Shown here one piece after another: positions 8,263 through 17,463 of a DNA stretch of 64,000 bases. The notes under the pieces were generated by a model. That model had not been told where the DNA came from and ran no database searches. It saw only the letters and a list, made by a program, of their open reading frames with translations. Within the stretch, counting starts at the first letter, position 1, and the number at the start of each line of letters is the position of its first letter. Source of the stretch: Acidobacteria bacterium RIFCSPLOWO2_12_FULL_66_21 (GTDB lineage: Bacteria > Acidobacteriota > Vicinamibacteria > Vicinamibacterales > 2-12-FULL-66-21); the NCBI GenBank assembly GCA_001767455.1, contig MELC01000072.1, forward strand, positions 46,258-110,257, in the 5' to 3' direction. A program made the position numbers and the translations under genes.

Positions 8263-9999
8263 CTACTGCCGCTTGCCAATCGCAAAGAGGCTGGACGCCG
8301 ACCGGACGTACATGACGCCGTCCGACAGCGCGGGCGTCGCCATCAGCAGCTCGCCCATCGTGTTGGTGGCGACGATGCGGAACTCGCGGCCGGCCGCGAT
8401 CACCAGCATGTCGCCGTCCTCGCTCGACAGATAGATGCGCCCGTCGGCGGCGACCGGTGACGCGCTGAAGCCGCTGCCGACCTTCGGCAGGCGCTGCCGA
8501 TAGATGTCCTGACCGGTCTGGACGTCGTAGGCGTCGAACACGCCGTTGTTGCCGAGGACGTAGAGGATGCCGTCGTACACGAGCGGCGTGGGCATGTAAG
8601 GGCCGCGCGCCGTCTTGCTCCACGCGACGCTCTTATTGCTCGTCGTGCCCTTCTCGAGCGTGAGGTCGCCGCGCGCGTCCGGGAGCACGGCAAAGATTGG
8701 CCTCTCCGGACCGCGACCGCTCGCGACGAAGATGAGGCCGTTGCTGAAGATCGGCGTCGGCGCGGTGATCTTCGAGCTGCCGCCCAGGCGCCAGAGCTCC
8801 TGCCCGGTTCGCGGATCGTATCCGCGGATGAACTTCGACGCGTTCGTCACGAGCGCGGGCCCGCCCGCGGTTGTCGCGACGGTCGGCGTCCCCCACGACG
8901 GCAGCTCGTTGCGGTCCGTCTTCCAGACGGTCTTCCCGGTCTGCGCGTCGAGCGCGAGGATGAACGAGTCCGCCTGCGTGTCGCATTGCAGCAGGACGAG
9001 GCCGTTCCAGATGATCGGCGAGCTGGCTGGTCCCCACTCGAACGCCGGGATGTCGTACGCGCCCATGTTGATGCGTCCGAGATCCACCTGCCACAGCGGG
9101 TGGCCGTCGACGTCGTACGCGAATACGCCCTCCGAGCCGAACCACGCGACGACGACCCGGCCGTCCGTGGCCGGTGTGGCGCTGGCATACGTGTTCTTGA
9201 TGTGGCGCTTGTTGCGCGGCTCTCCCTCGGACGCGACCCGCTTCCAGGCGAGCTTCCCGGTGCGCTTGTCGATCGCGTAGAGCATCCATTTCTGACGCGA
9301 GAGGTCCTCCGACGCGTCGCCGTCACCATAGAGTCCAGGCTTGAAGGTCGCGTTCGGCTTGCTGCTGATCGCCGTCGTCACGAAAATGCGGTCGCCCCAG
9401 ACGATCGGGCTCGAGTGGGCGAGGCCGGGGATGGGCGTGCGCCAGAGAACGTTCTCGCGGGTCTTCGGATTCCATTGCTCCGGCAGGTCCTGACCGTCGG
9501 CGATGCCGGACGCCTCGGGGCCGCGGAACGACGGCCAGCTCCCGCGCGCGGGTTTCGCGGCCGGGAGCCTCGGCGCACGCGCGGGCGCGCTGGGGACGAT
9601 CTTCCGCTCGGGAATCTTCGGGGCTTCTCCTTCGGGACGCCAGTCGCTGCGGTCGAGGATCATGCGCCTCGGCTCGCACGGATCGGCCACAACCGTCAGG
9701 CTGACGTGCGGCCCGTCGATCTTGAATCGATACCGTCCGGGCTCGGCGCATTCCTTCGGGCCGCCGGTCACCACCGCGATCTCGTCGCCCTGGAGCTTCC
9801 ACGTTCCGTTCAGCGCGGGCCGGCCGGTGCCTGCGATCGTCAATGCGCCATCGGCGCCGAAACGCGCGGTGAAGAACCCGTAGGTCAGCGGTGTCGAGGG
9901 AATCGGTGACGGGGCCTGCTGCGCGATGGCTGCCGCTGGCGCACACGAGAGCATTGCGCCCAGGACCCAGGCGCCGACAGTTGTGGAGGTCGTCGGCAT
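8263..9999 (-). CDS. Secreted PQQ-like beta-propeller protein (BamB-like repeats)
   Basis: 578 aa from ATG 9999, chosen because it opens a signal peptide ([19 protein letters not shown]); the frame is open further upstream but that extension would bury the signal. After a separate beta-rich N-terminal domain (residues about 35-125), from about 155 there is a propeller of PQQ/quinoprotein-type repeats with the recurring pattern [20 protein letters not shown] and [10 protein letters not shown], introduced by [11 protein letters not shown], a common opening of this family. These proteins are generally extracytoplasmic. The repeats alone do not prove PQQ binding or dehydrogenase activity, so no enzyme function is assigned. 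Convergent with the permease gene across the inverted-repeat element. Confidence 0.85.
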   Translation of the reverse strand: MPTTSTTVGAWVLGAMLSCAPAAAIAQQAPSPIPSTPLTYGFFTARFGADGALTIAGTGRPALNGTWKLQGDEIAVVTGGPKECAEPGRYRFKIDGPHVSLTVVADPCEPRRMILDRSDWRPEGEAPKIPERKIVPSAPARAPRLPAAKPARGSWPSFRGPEASGIADGQDLPEQWNPKTRENVLWRTPIPGLAHSSPIVWGDRIFVTTAISSKPNATFKPGLYGDGDASEDLSRQKWMLYAIDKRTGKLAWKRVASEGEPRNKRHIKNTYASATPATDGRVVVAWFGSEGVFAYDVDGHPLWQVDLGRINMGAYDIPAFEWGPASSPIIWNGLVLLQCDTQADSFILALDAQTGKTVWKTDRNELPSWGTPTVATTAGGPALVTNASKFIRGYDPRTGQELWRLGGSSKITAPTPIFSNGLIFVASGRGPERPIFAVLPDARGDLTLEKGTTSNKSVAWSKTARGPYMPTPLVYDGILYVLGNNGVFDAYDVQTGQDIYRQRLPKVGSGFSASPVAADGRIYLSSEDGDMLVIAAGREFRIVATNTMGELLMATPALSDGVMYVRSASSLFAIGKRQ

Positions 10000-10066
10000 G
10001 TTGCGAATGCTAGATCCACTGGAGCCCGCCCGCAAGCCCACATCTTTTCGCGGCGGAGCTTTTGAG

Positions 10067-10549
10067 TCAGACGTCACGCGGAAGATGCAGCAACTCGACG
10101 CGCGACGATTCGGTGACGTTCGCCATGAAAGGCGCCTTCGTCTTGCTGAGGATCCGCAGCATCCGAGGTAGCGCCTTTTGAAACACGGCCGCCTGGTCCG
10201 CGCCGGTCATCTCCCCGGCGGTCAGTACGAACGCCCGGACTTTGGAATTGAGCACGGCTCTCAGCTCGATCGGCCGTTTTCGGATGTTCTGATCCTTCGT
10301 AATCAAGATCCACTTCGCCGCGCCGACTCCAGGAAGCCAATCGACGTCGAGTGCACCCGTCTTGTGGATATCCCGCTGCAGATGAACGATGTGGCCAGCG
10401 GCGCGCAGCATGTTCGGAACGTCGTCATGACAAATACGCCAAATGTCCCTGACAAATACCATCTCCGTGGGCCCGATCCGTTTGCGCCGGAACAACGGCG
10501 CTTGGTAGGCGCTCACGCGCTGAGATGCGTTCGCGACATCCTCTGTCAC
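10067..10549 (-). CDS. PIN-like domain protein coupled to the TOTE gene
   Basis: 160 aa. Its start overlaps the stop of the upstream primase-helicase gene by 4 bases (ATGA), so translation is coupled. From residue 31 the sequence reads as a small PIN-like fold of the VapC45/DUF5615 kind: [20 protein letters not shown], then [28 protein letters not shown] with acidic D68/D70, and KDQNIRKRP with D86. PIN domains are metal-dependent RNases or flap nucleases. The first 29 residues are not part of the domain and the real start may be internal. Its tight link to the conflict-type helicase suggests an accessory effector nuclease; this is inference. Confidence 0.7.
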   Translation of the reverse strand: MTEDVANASQRVSAYQAPLFRRKRIGPTEMVFVRDIWRICHDDVPNMLRAAGHIVHLQRDIHKTGALDVDWLPGVGAAKWILITKDQNIRKRPIELRAVLNSKVRAFVLTAGEMTGADQAAVFQKALPRMLRILSKTKAPFMANVTESSRVELLHLPRDV

Positions 10550-13398
10550 GACGACCGTACGAACTGGAGAGGTTCTGCTCTCGGAACTGCCAGCCGGCGG
10601 TGGGTAAGCGCTCTCAGAATAGCATCAAGCACGATGTCCAGCTCCTTCGCCACATCCTCAGCAAGGAAGCGCAGCACGAAGTAGCCGTTCTCTTGCAGCA
10701 ACTGGTCCTTTCGACGGTCGCGGCGATACGCGTCGGGATCCGCGAGGTGCTGCGCGCCGTCCAACTCCACGGCCACGCGCGCGTCGGCGCACAGCAGATC
10801 CACTTCCAGGGCGCCGAGCGCGTCGAATGCGATCGGCAACGTGACGTTGAGCCGGAGACGCCCCTTCGTCTCCGTCAGTGTCTCCAATCGCCTGAAGAGG
10901 AATGCCTCCGTCGCACTTCGCGCTCGGTCCGCACCATCGGCATCGGCGTGAATCGTACGAGTCGCGTGGAGAAACAGGCTTGCCAGCGGCGTGTCCACGC
11001 CGTCGCGCACGAGTCGTCGGACGCTCCCCGAGTAATCTCGCTTCCAGGCCGGATCCGAGGGCAGGATCACGTCCGCGGGCCAGCCTGGGATCGCGCTGGC
11101 TGGAAGGACGATCGTGTAGCCGATGGCCTCATACCCGCGACAACGCCGGTCGAACATTCGCCCCAGCATCGGGACATCGAGGTCGGCATAGTCGTAGATG
11201 CGCACCTCTCGCTTGCCGTCGTACAGCCGATGCAGCCGGCCCGCGTACTGCGCGATCGTTCCGCGCCAGGAGACCGGGAGAGTCAGAAACAATGTGTCGA
11301 GACGCGGATCGTCGAATCCCTCTCCGACGTACTTGCCGGTGGCGATCACGACCCGTCCCTCGTCAGGAGGGATCGCCGCGAGACGGGCGCCGAGGGCGAG
11401 CCGCCGCTTCTTACCCATCCCGGCGCGCAGGACCACGACGTGACGGGCACTCGACGCAAGCGCCTGCTCGAGTCGATCGAGGTGATCGTTCCGCTCCGTG
11501 AGGATCAGCGGAGAACGCCCGGACCGGACGGCTTCAATGACGTCATCGCAGATGCGACTCGTGCGCTCTTCATCGTCGATCAGCTCGTGATACAGGGCCT
11601 GGAACTCGACCCGCTTATCGGCGTCAGGGCTCCTGGCCGGCTGGAACGCAGTCGGCTGCACCAGAACCACGTGCGCGAACGGCCGAGCCGCGGCCTGCGC
11701 TCGTGGGTTGACGCGATGCCGAACCGGCCCGCACTGCATGAAGATGATCGGATGGTGGCCATCCTTGCGTGCGACGGTCGCCGACAATCCGACGACGAAC
11801 CGGGCCTTGGCTTGCCGCGACACCTGCTCGAAGCTGTGCGCAGAGAGGTGGTGACACTCGTCGACGATCAGGTGTCCGTAGTCGGCGACGCGATCGTCGA
11901 CTACTCCCTTGCGAACAAGACTCTGGATTATGCCGACGTCGAGCACTCCTGTCGGACGGCCTCGGCCGCCGCCGATTCGGCCGATCGTCTTTGCCGGCAT
12001 TCCGAGGAACGCCGACAGCCGCTCGATCCACTGGTCGAGGAGCTGACGCCGATGGACGAGCACGAGCGTGTTGACGCCGCGCTCGGCAATCAACCAGGCC
12101 GCGATGACTGTCTTGCCGAATGCCGTTGTGGCGGCCAGCACCCCGGTGTCGTGCGCCAGCATGGCGTCCGCGGCCGCTTTTTGGTCGGGCCGTAGCTGAC
12201 CCTCGAAAGCCACTGTGAGCGCGCGGCCAGCGTAGCGCTCGTCTCGAATCGTCGTGCGCACGCCGAGCTCGCTGAGCGTCAGGCGGACGTCCTCCAGACA
12301 TCCTCGAGGCAGGCCTATGTGCTGGGGATGATCCTCGGCGCAGGCGATGACACGAGGCTTGTCGTAGGTGGAGACGCGCATCGCCTGCGCCTTGTAGAAT
12401 TCAGGGTTCTGAAATGCCGCCAGCCGAAGCAGCCGGTTTCGAACGCCGGGATGCAGGCCGTCCTTGGTGATGTAGATCTGATTTCCCAGTACCAGCTCCA
12501 TGGTCTTCGGCAATTCGCCAACGATCGGTGACTCCCTGCGGCGCCGCGATGGAGGCGCTGTCCACGGCTCATCGTCTCCGTCATCCTGGGGCGGCAAGCG
12601 AACACCGAGAACGGGACCGCGGCGTTCGGCCTCCTGAACGACTGTCTCGACCTGCGCCCGGCCGAGCTTGCGCACGCTTGCGAGGAAGGCCCACTGGTCT
12701 GCCCAAGGTTCGAGGTTGTCATCGAGAAAGACACTGTTCGTTTTGTCCCGTGCCCGCTTCTGCAACGGCAACGCGATCAGGTTGCCGAATCCTCCTTGCG
12801 GCATCGTGTCTTGATTCGGAAAGAGACGGTCGTACGAATCCAAACCGAGATCCGGCCGCCGTTCCATCGTCTCGGTGAGGGCGTGAGATCCGAGGCGTCG
12901 GGCCAGCGCGGCCGGAACGGCCTCCTCGAAGAAGAACCACACGTGGGCGCCCCGCCCTGAACGCGACCGCTCGAGAGCAGCTGGCAGGTTCAGGCGCCGA
13001 CAGGTTTCCAGGAATGCCGCCGCGTCCTCCCGCCAGCCGGTCTTGTCAAAGTCGACGGCGAGGAACAAGCACGTCTCGTCCTGCAGCATCGGATAGACAC
13101 CGGCCACAAAGGGCTGACCGTTGGCGTCGGAGCCGGTCAGGTGCCACCGGATGACGTCGTCGGTCACCGGGAGAAATCGACGGTGCGGACATTCGGCGCA
13201 CTTGATGCGTGGCTTCTCGCAGACTCCACGGACCCATTCATTCCCGCAGGCAGGCGCATAGCCGGATTTGCCTGTCTTTCGGCTCTCGAAACGACGCGGG
13301 TAGACATCCTCGCGACCGCGGAAGAGGGACCGGAACAGACGGATCTTTGCATCGGCCGGAGACTGGTGATTGACCGTCGGTCGCACTGCGTGATCCAT
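10546..13398 (-). CDS. TOTE-type conflict protein: AEP primase - SF2 helicase - PD-(D/E)XK nuclease
   Basis: 950 aa with three enzymatic modules. Residues 20-260 form an archaeo-eukaryotic primase domain with a Cys cluster (C51, C60, C67, C70), the metal-binding motif FLAVDFDK (112-119) and SGRGAHVW (147-154). Residues 395-745 form an SF2 helicase: degenerate Walker A TTAFGKT (424-430), DECH box (513-516), SAT (539-541) and motif VI QYAGRLHR (717-724). Residues 825-930 form a Vsr/DUF559-like nuclease with E831, D867 and VAVELDGAQH (875-884). This combination and the wording of the N-terminus match the TOTE conflict systems described in bacteria and mobile elements, thought to act against invading nucleic acid. 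It lies 36 bases after a VapC gene and is coupled to a PIN-like gene, so up to four genes may form one operon. Confidence 0.88.
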   Translation of the reverse strand: MDHAVRPTVNHQSPADAKIRLFRSLFRGREDVYPRRFESRKTGKSGYAPACGNEWVRGVCEKPRIKCAECPHRRFLPVTDDVIRWHLTGSDANGQPFVAGVYPMLQDETCLFLAVDFDKTGWREDAAAFLETCRRLNLPAALERSRSGRGAHVWFFFEEAVPAALARRLGSHALTETMERRPDLGLDSYDRLFPNQDTMPQGGFGNLIALPLQKRARDKTNSVFLDDNLEPWADQWAFLASVRKLGRAQVETVVQEAERRGPVLGVRLPPQDDGDDEPWTAPPSRRRRESPIVGELPKTMELVLGNQIYITKDGLHPGVRNRLLRLAAFQNPEFYKAQAMRVSTYDKPRVIACAEDHPQHIGLPRGCLEDVRLTLSELGVRTTIRDERYAGRALTVAFEGQLRPDQKAAADAMLAHDTGVLAATTAFGKTVIAAWLIAERGVNTLVLVHRRQLLDQWIERLSAFLGMPAKTIGRIGGGRGRPTGVLDVGIIQSLVRKGVVDDRVADYGHLIVDECHHLSAHSFEQVSRQAKARFVVGLSATVARKDGHHPIIFMQCGPVRHRVNPRAQAAARPFAHVVLVQPTAFQPARSPDADKRVEFQALYHELIDDEERTSRICDDVIEAVRSGRSPLILTERNDHLDRLEQALASSARHVVVLRAGMGKKRRLALGARLAAIPPDEGRVVIATGKYVGEGFDDPRLDTLFLTLPVSWRGTIAQYAGRLHRLYDGKREVRIYDYADLDVPMLGRMFDRRCRGYEAIGYTIVLPASAIPGWPADVILPSDPAWKRDYSGSVRRLVRDGVDTPLASLFLHATRTIHADADGADRARSATEAFLFRRLETLTETKGRLRLNVTLPIAFDALGALEVDLLCADARVAVELDGAQHLADPDAYRRDRRKDQLLQENGYFVLRFLAEDVAKELDIVLDAILRALTHRRLAVPRAEPLQFVRSS

Positions 13399-13434
13399 CG
13401 ACTATTGGATGCCATCTGCGACGCGTTCGTGCAG

Positions 13435-13902
13435 TCACCGACGTCGGGAGGGCTGGCGCGTGCGGCGCTTTATGTCCACGGTGGTGAGCCCGCTGGCCTT
13501 CGCCACTGCGAGCTGTCGATCATCGGCCGACACGAATGTGGCGCACAGAGTCACATGTGCCGCCGCCACATGAAGCAGGTCGAGACTGCGCGCGAGGAAC
13601 TTCGCCGTGTACAGCCGCGAGAGCTCGCCCGCCTGCGTGAACACGCGGTCGACGTCCATGGAAACGGGCATCAACCGCTGACTATCCATGTCGTCTCGCA
13701 TCTGCGCCTGGAGCGCGCGACACTCATCTCTGGTCATCACGCCGCGGCCCACCAACTGCTCGAACGCGTTCGGGACTTCCAATCGGTGGAGGGCGTTGAA
13801 CGGAATGGCTCCGGCAGTCCGAACCGCCGACCGAGCGGCTTTCGAGAAGCGCTCGGGCACATACACCGCCACGAGCGCGCTGGAATCGACGTACGTGTTC
13901 AC
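13435..13902 (-). CDS. vapC: VapC-type PIN-domain toxin
   Basis: 155 aa type II toxin. The PIN acidic residues are in place: D6 in MNTYVDSSALVAVY, E42 in RLEVPNAFE, D108 in SLDLLHVAAA and D127/D128 in SADDRQL. VapC proteins are Mg-dependent site-specific RNases held inactive by their antitoxin. The start codon overlaps the antitoxin stop by 4 bases (ATGA), the standard coupled arrangement. The next gene downstream on the same strand is the TOTE protein, 36 bases away. Confidence 0.9.
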   Translation of the reverse strand: MNTYVDSSALVAVYVPERFSKAARSAVRTAGAIPFNALHRLEVPNAFEQLVGRGVMTRDECRALQAQMRDDMDSQRLMPVSMDVDRVFTQAGELSRLYTAKFLARSLDLLHVAAAHVTLCATFVSADDRQLAVAKASGLTTVDIKRRTRQPSRRR

Positions 13903-14150
13903 CGTTCGCCGCGATCCGCGATGACGACGTCCGCACCCCCCGGAGTGATCGTCCGATCGCCAAATACGGCGCGCGCCCGAGCGTCCAGATCCGGCCAGGG
14001 AGACATCGGGCCGGTCGGCTCAACAGGCGCCAGCCTGGCCACCGGCCGGTGCCGGCGGGTGACTTCGACGGTTTCACCTCGCTCAACGCGTGCCATGACC
14101 TTCTTCAGGTTCTGCTGCAGTTCGCGGACTGAAACCGTGGCCTTGTGCAT
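13899..14150 (-). CDS. Phd/YefM-family antitoxin
   Basis: 83 aa from ATG 14150. The N-terminus MHKATVSVRELQQNLKKVM and then VERGETVEVTRRHRPVARLAP are the Phd/YefM DNA-binding fold; the C-terminal half (SPWPDLDARARAVFG) is the flexible toxin-neutralising part. In-frame ATG 14159 and TTG 14186 are alternatives, but TTGACG/CAAAAT promoter hexamers overlap the extension and predict a transcript beginning at about 14150, which would be leaderless. It forms a toxin-antitoxin pair with the downstream VapC and probably represses its own promoter. Confidence 0.85.
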   Translation of the reverse strand: MHKATVSVRELQQNLKKVMARVERGETVEVTRRHRPVARLAPVEPTGPMSPWPDLDARARAVFGDRTITPGGADVVIADRGER

Positions 14151-14186
14151 GTACGACATTTTGTACGACAAATGACCCGCCGTCAA
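14150..14186 (-). promoter_or_regulatory. Antitoxin promoter with duplicated 9-bp operator
   Basis: On the minus strand, TTGACG (14186-14181), 17 bases, then CAAAAT (14163-14158). The plus-strand nonamer TGTACGACA is repeated at 14150-14158 and 14162-14170 with a 12-bp period, covering the -10 and the start codon. This fits autorepression by the Phd-type antitoxin. Confidence 0.5.
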
Positions 14187-14256
14187 GTACGCCGGGATGA
14201 ATGGCCTCGCGTCTCATTGGTGCTGCTCAGTGACAGTCCACAAATCTCAGGACGTC

Positions 14257-14826
14257 TTACGGCAGTTGGAATACCGCGGCGAGCGGCACTGTCAGGCCAG
14301 GGAGCAAGGGTGTTGAGAGCATGGCCTCGTACTCGCGGGAGAGTTCCGACGCCAGGCGATATTTGCCGTCCTGGACCACATAGACCTTGATCGTCTCGAT
14401 CTCGGGATCGACAACCCAGTATTCGGCCACGCCCGATCGTTCGTACAACCGCCGCTTCAGGATTTCGTCGCGGCGCCGCGTGGACGGGGACAATACCTCG
14501 ATCGCCAGGTCCGGCGGGCCTTGAGCGTTCTTCTCGCCCACGGTCGTCTTGAAGCGCTCGCTCGAGAAGTAGATCAGGTCGGGCTCCACGACGTCATACC
14601 GTGAGATCACGATGTCGAACGGCGCCAGCATGACGACGCCCATCGGGTGTTCGCGGAGGAACGTCGCGATCTGGAGATAGAGATTCCCCACGATCAACTG
14701 GTGCGCGGATCCCGGCGAAGGCGACACGAAGTGTTCTCCATCGATCAGCTCGTGCCGCAAACCGTCGTCGGGGAGCGCCAGCAGGTCGTCGTAGGTCATC
14801 CGAACGCGCTCGGGCGCCCCTTCCAT
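14257..14826 (-). CDS. Uma2 family (DUF820) endonuclease-like protein
   Basis: 189 aa. ATG 14826 is preceded by AAGGA with 7-base spacing; the frame is open another 570 bases upstream, but that part has no family similarity. It has the typical Uma2 layout: MTYDDLLALPDD, ELIDGEHFVSPSP, HQLIVGNLYLQIATFL, VEPDLIYFS, PPDLAIEVLSPSTRRRD and GVAEYWVVDPE. The fold is PD-(D/E)XK, with catalytic candidates at the Glu of ELIDGE and the Asp/Glu pair of VEPD...AIEV. The biological role of Uma2 proteins is unsettled; they are frequent in accessory regions, as here next to toxin-antitoxin genes. Stands alone, convergent to nothing obvious. Confidence 0.9.
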   Translation of the reverse strand: MEGAPERVRMTYDDLLALPDDGLRHELIDGEHFVSPSPGSAHQLIVGNLYLQIATFLREHPMGVVMLAPFDIVISRYDVVEPDLIYFSSERFKTTVGEKNAQGPPDLAIEVLSPSTRRRDEILKRRLYERSGVAEYWVVDPEIETIKVYVVQDGKYRLASELSREYEAMLSTPLLPGLTVPLAAVFQLP

Positions 14827-15051
14827 CGCGTGGTCCTTGCTCACAGGCCGATTGTAACGCTCCCTGCAACTCCGCCGCCTGCCGGCAGCCGTCGTTTTCG
14901 TGCGGGATTCGCGCAACCAGTTGCGAGCGCGTCGCAGATTCTGCCGCACGCGGGGAACAACCGGGCGGCAGAAAAGGCCAGGCCCTGGATATGCGTCGCA
15001 ACGATCGGATCGGCTCTTCCCGCGCGCGCACGACCGCCATACAATTTCGCA

Positions 15052-15414
15052 ATGCCAAGACTCATCGCGGCGCCGGCCATCGTCACACCGGCGGGGAACA
15101 AGCCGAAGCGCATCGAGGAATATGTCGGCCGCGTGAATTCGGGCCATTCGCAGGTGAGCGTGGCGCGCATGACGTCGCCGGAGGGCTGGGAGGAACCCGG
15201 CCAGCGGCCGGAGTTCGAGGAAGTGACGATCGTGCTGAGCGGGATGGTGCGGGTTGAGAGCGACGACGGCGTGCTCGAGGTCCGCGCCGGGCAGGTGGTG
15301 GTGACGGGCCGCGGCGAATGGGTCCGCTACAGCACGCCGGAACCCGATGGGGCCGAGTACATCGCGATCTGCGTTCCGGCGTTCTCGCCGCAGACCGTGC
15401 ATCGCGACGAGTGA
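15052..15414 (+). CDS. Single-domain cupin protein
   Basis: 120 aa small cytoplasmic beta-barrel of the cupin superfamily. The second half of the barrel reads FEEVTIVLSGMVRVESDDG, then LEVRAGQVVVTGRGEWVRY and AEYIAICVPAFSP. The first cupin motif normally carries two metal-binding His residues (HxH); here the equivalent stretch has none (GQRPEFEEVTIVLSG), so metal catalysis is doubtful and a binding or isomerase-like role is possible. ATG 15052 has no strong Shine-Dalgarno. Monocistronic, between the divergent Uma2 gene and a toxin-antitoxin pair. Confidence 0.8.
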   Translation: MPRLIAAPAIVTPAGNKPKRIEEYVGRVNSGHSQVSVARMTSPEGWEEPGQRPEFEEVTIVLSGMVRVESDDGVLEVRAGQVVVTGRGEWVRYSTPEPDGAEYIAICVPAFSPQTVHRDE

Positions 15415-15474
15415 TTCGTCGTCGTCGACTCCTATGACTCGCTCATCATCCCGTTTTACGATATCCTCAATGGA

Positions 15475-15747
15475 ATGAGCACGAACGTCAAAATCGAAGT
15501 CGATGAACGGACGGCCGACGTGCTGCAGGCCCGCGCCGCGGAACTTGGCGTCACGGTATCGGATCTGATCGCGGAGCTCGCGACGCTCGACAGCGAGCCC
15601 ATCGTCGTTGAGTCAGAGGAGATCGCGGAACTCGATCGGCGCTGGAAAAAGATCGAAGCGGGACAGTCCACGGTTCCACACGAGCATGTCGTGCGGTGGC
15701 TGCGCACGTGGGGCACGCCGCTATTCCGCCCGTGGCAGGCTCGATAG
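15475..15747 (+). CDS. Antitoxin of a ParDE/RelBE-like pair
   Basis: 90 aa. The N-terminal VKIEVDERTADVLQARAAEL followed by VTVSDLIAELATL is a ribbon-helix-helix DNA-binding motif, and the charged C-terminus (EEIAELDRRWKKIEAG) ending near VPHEHVVRWLRTWG is the usual toxin-binding tail. The downstream toxin gene starts 16 bases before this stop codon. Such antitoxins dimerise, bind their own promoter and neutralise the partner. Confidence 0.85.
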   Translation: MSTNVKIEVDERTADVLQARAAELGVTVSDLIAELATLDSEPIVVESEEIAELDRRWKKIEAGQSTVPHEHVVRWLRTWGTPLFRPWQAR

Positions 15748-16025
15748 ACCTCGAATGGTCGGACGATGCGCTCGCCGACCTCGATCGATTCGCGGCGTTT
15801 CTCCAGGACCAGTCCCCCGAGCTTGCGGCAATCGTCGCAGACGAAATCATCGCCAGGGCGCAGCTGCTCTCCCGGCATCCGAAACTCGGTCGGCCTCTCT
15901 CGACGCGTGAAGAGTACCGGCAGATCGTGATGCAGGTGCTCGGCGGAACCTACGCGTTTCAGTATTGCTACGACGGCAATCGGCTCGTCATGCTGCGCGT
16001 CTTCCATGGCCACGAAGCGCGTTGA
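15732..16025 (+). CDS. ParE/RelE-superfamily toxin
   Basis: 97 aa from GTG 15732, which gives a 16-bp overlap with the antitoxin gene and removes an unrelated N-terminal extension. The body is a canonical ParE fold: DLEWSDDALADLDRFAAFL, then IVADEIIARAQLLSRHPKLG, the Arg/Tyr strand EEYRQIVMQVLGGTYAFQY, and RLVMLRVFHGHEAR. ParE proteins poison gyrase and RelE proteins cut ribosome-bound mRNA; the sequence does not decide which applies. Confidence 0.88.
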   Translation: MAGSIDLEWSDDALADLDRFAAFLQDQSPELAAIVADEIIARAQLLSRHPKLGRPLSTREEYRQIVMQVLGGTYAFQYCYDGNRLVMLRVFHGHEAR

Positions 16026-16100
16026 ACGACGCCGGCTCGCCCCGCCCATCGCTTTGGCCGTCAACGCGTCAAGAATCTGCCAGCGCTGACGCGCCGAGTC

Positions 16101-16167
16101 GCCTCCCCTTCTCCCGTGCTCCTGTTTCGAAGATCCAAAGGCCTCCTCTTCTCCCGTGCTCCTGTTT
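16101..16167. repeat. 27-bp direct duplication
   Basis: The 27 bases at 16101-16127 recur at 16141-16167 with one substitution (C to T at the seventh position). A shorter CCTGCTCTCCTACTCCTG relic follows. It lies between the ParE stop codon and the kinase start and contains no ORF. Confidence 0.8.
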
Positions 16168-16223
16168 TCCCCTGCTCTCCTACTCCTGTTGTGACGCCCG
16201 GTTCCGAAGATAAGATCACCTCC

Positions 16224-17404
16224 ATGCGCAGTACCCCGGCCTCGCTCGGCGCAGCCCTCGATCCGCGCGCCACGACGCGCACGGCGCGGGCGTCTGCCTC
16301 GGCGCGTGTCCCCGAAGAACTCCTGTATGTCGGCCAGGTGGTCGCGAGCCCGGCGACGCACTTGCGCTACAGGATCGAGCGGCTGCTCGGGGCGGGTTCG
16401 GTCAGGTGTTCCTCGCGACGCGGCTCGGACGCTCGGCGGCGGTTCCCGAGGAGGTCTGTGTCAAGGTCAGTCTCGACGCGGACGCGTGGGTGCGGGAAGC
16501 GTACTTCGGTCTCCTGCTCGACAGTCATCCGCGTGCGATTCGCGTCTATGACCGTTTTCCGCTGTCATTGCCCGACGGGCGTTTGGTCTACGCGCTCGTC
16601 CTCGAATGTGCGAAGCATGGGGATCTGAGCGCCTATCTTCATCGGACCGCGAAGCCGTGGAGCGAACGCGACGCGAGGCGCGAGATCGCGGGCCTCCTCG
16701 AGGTGCTCGGCAAGCTGCACCGCGGTCAGCTCCTCCACCGCGATCTGACGCCGATGAATGTCTTCGTGTGTGACGGTAGACGGCTCAAGCTCGGCGACTT
16801 CGGGATCGTGCGTCAGCAGAGCGATCGCCGCGGCGTGACGGCGCGGACCATGAATCTCATGACCGCGCCGAGCGAGATCGTCGACCGCGAGGCACCCAAG
16901 TGGCAGGCGCGTGACGACGTGTATCAGGTGGGACAGCTGTTGGCGATGCTGGTGCGGGGGGACGCGGGGGCGCGGATCCGCACGACGGACGTCCGCGGGC
17001 TCTCGTGCAGCGATCAGCTCAAGGAGATCGTCCACCGCTGCATCGGCGAGCGCCGCAAGCGCTACGAGAGCGCGCTCGAGATGATCGAGGCGCTTCGCAC
17101 GCCGCCGGCGCCGCTCAAGGCGGGCGTCCTGCGCAGCCTCAAGGGCGTGCACCTCGCGTTCACCGGGTTCCTCAGCAAGCCTCGGATCGAGGCGGCGCGC
17201 GCCGCCCGCCGCGCCGGTGCCATCGTCCACGGCGCGCCGTCCGCGAGGACGACTGTCGTCGTCCGCGGTCGTCCGAACGCGCAGCAGGCCGCCGGGAAGG
17301 ACGGCGGCCTGAAGCTGATGGAGATGAAGCGCCTCCGGGAGAAGGGCCACCGGATCCTGCTGCTCAACGAGACGCAGTTCTGGCACCTGGCCTCGAAGCG
17401 GTGA
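16224..17404 (+). pseudogene. Ser/Thr protein kinase-BRCT fusion with a frame break in the glycine loop
   Basis: Two frames together encode a kinase of about 394 aa. The first runs from ATG 16224 to the glycine-rich loop (HLRYRIERLLGAG); the second resumes at about 16397 with FGQVFLATRLGRS. Kinase features follow: Lys in EEVCVKVSL, catalytic loop LLHRDLTPMNVF, KLGDFGIV and an APE-like APSEI. The C-terminal 90 residues form a BRCT domain (VHLAFTGFLSKPRIEAARAA ... KGHRILLLNETQFW). Adding one CGGG tetranucleotide at 16393-16396 restores the perfect loop GAGGFGQV, so either a 4-bp repeat unit was lost or the assembly is wrong. Everything downstream is intact, which argues for a recent event or an error. 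Neighbouring genes on the right share BRCT and DNA-processing domains. Confidence 0.82.
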
Positions 17405-17463
17405 GCTCAGCCGATCGATTTCATCCGAAAGAAGCGATGACAAAGAGGTAGGAGAAACCCCGT

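Noticed and set aside
14827..15402. N-terminal extension of the Uma2 reading frame
   Set aside because: No Uma2 similarity, and ATG 14826 has an AAGGA ribosome-binding site at the right distance.
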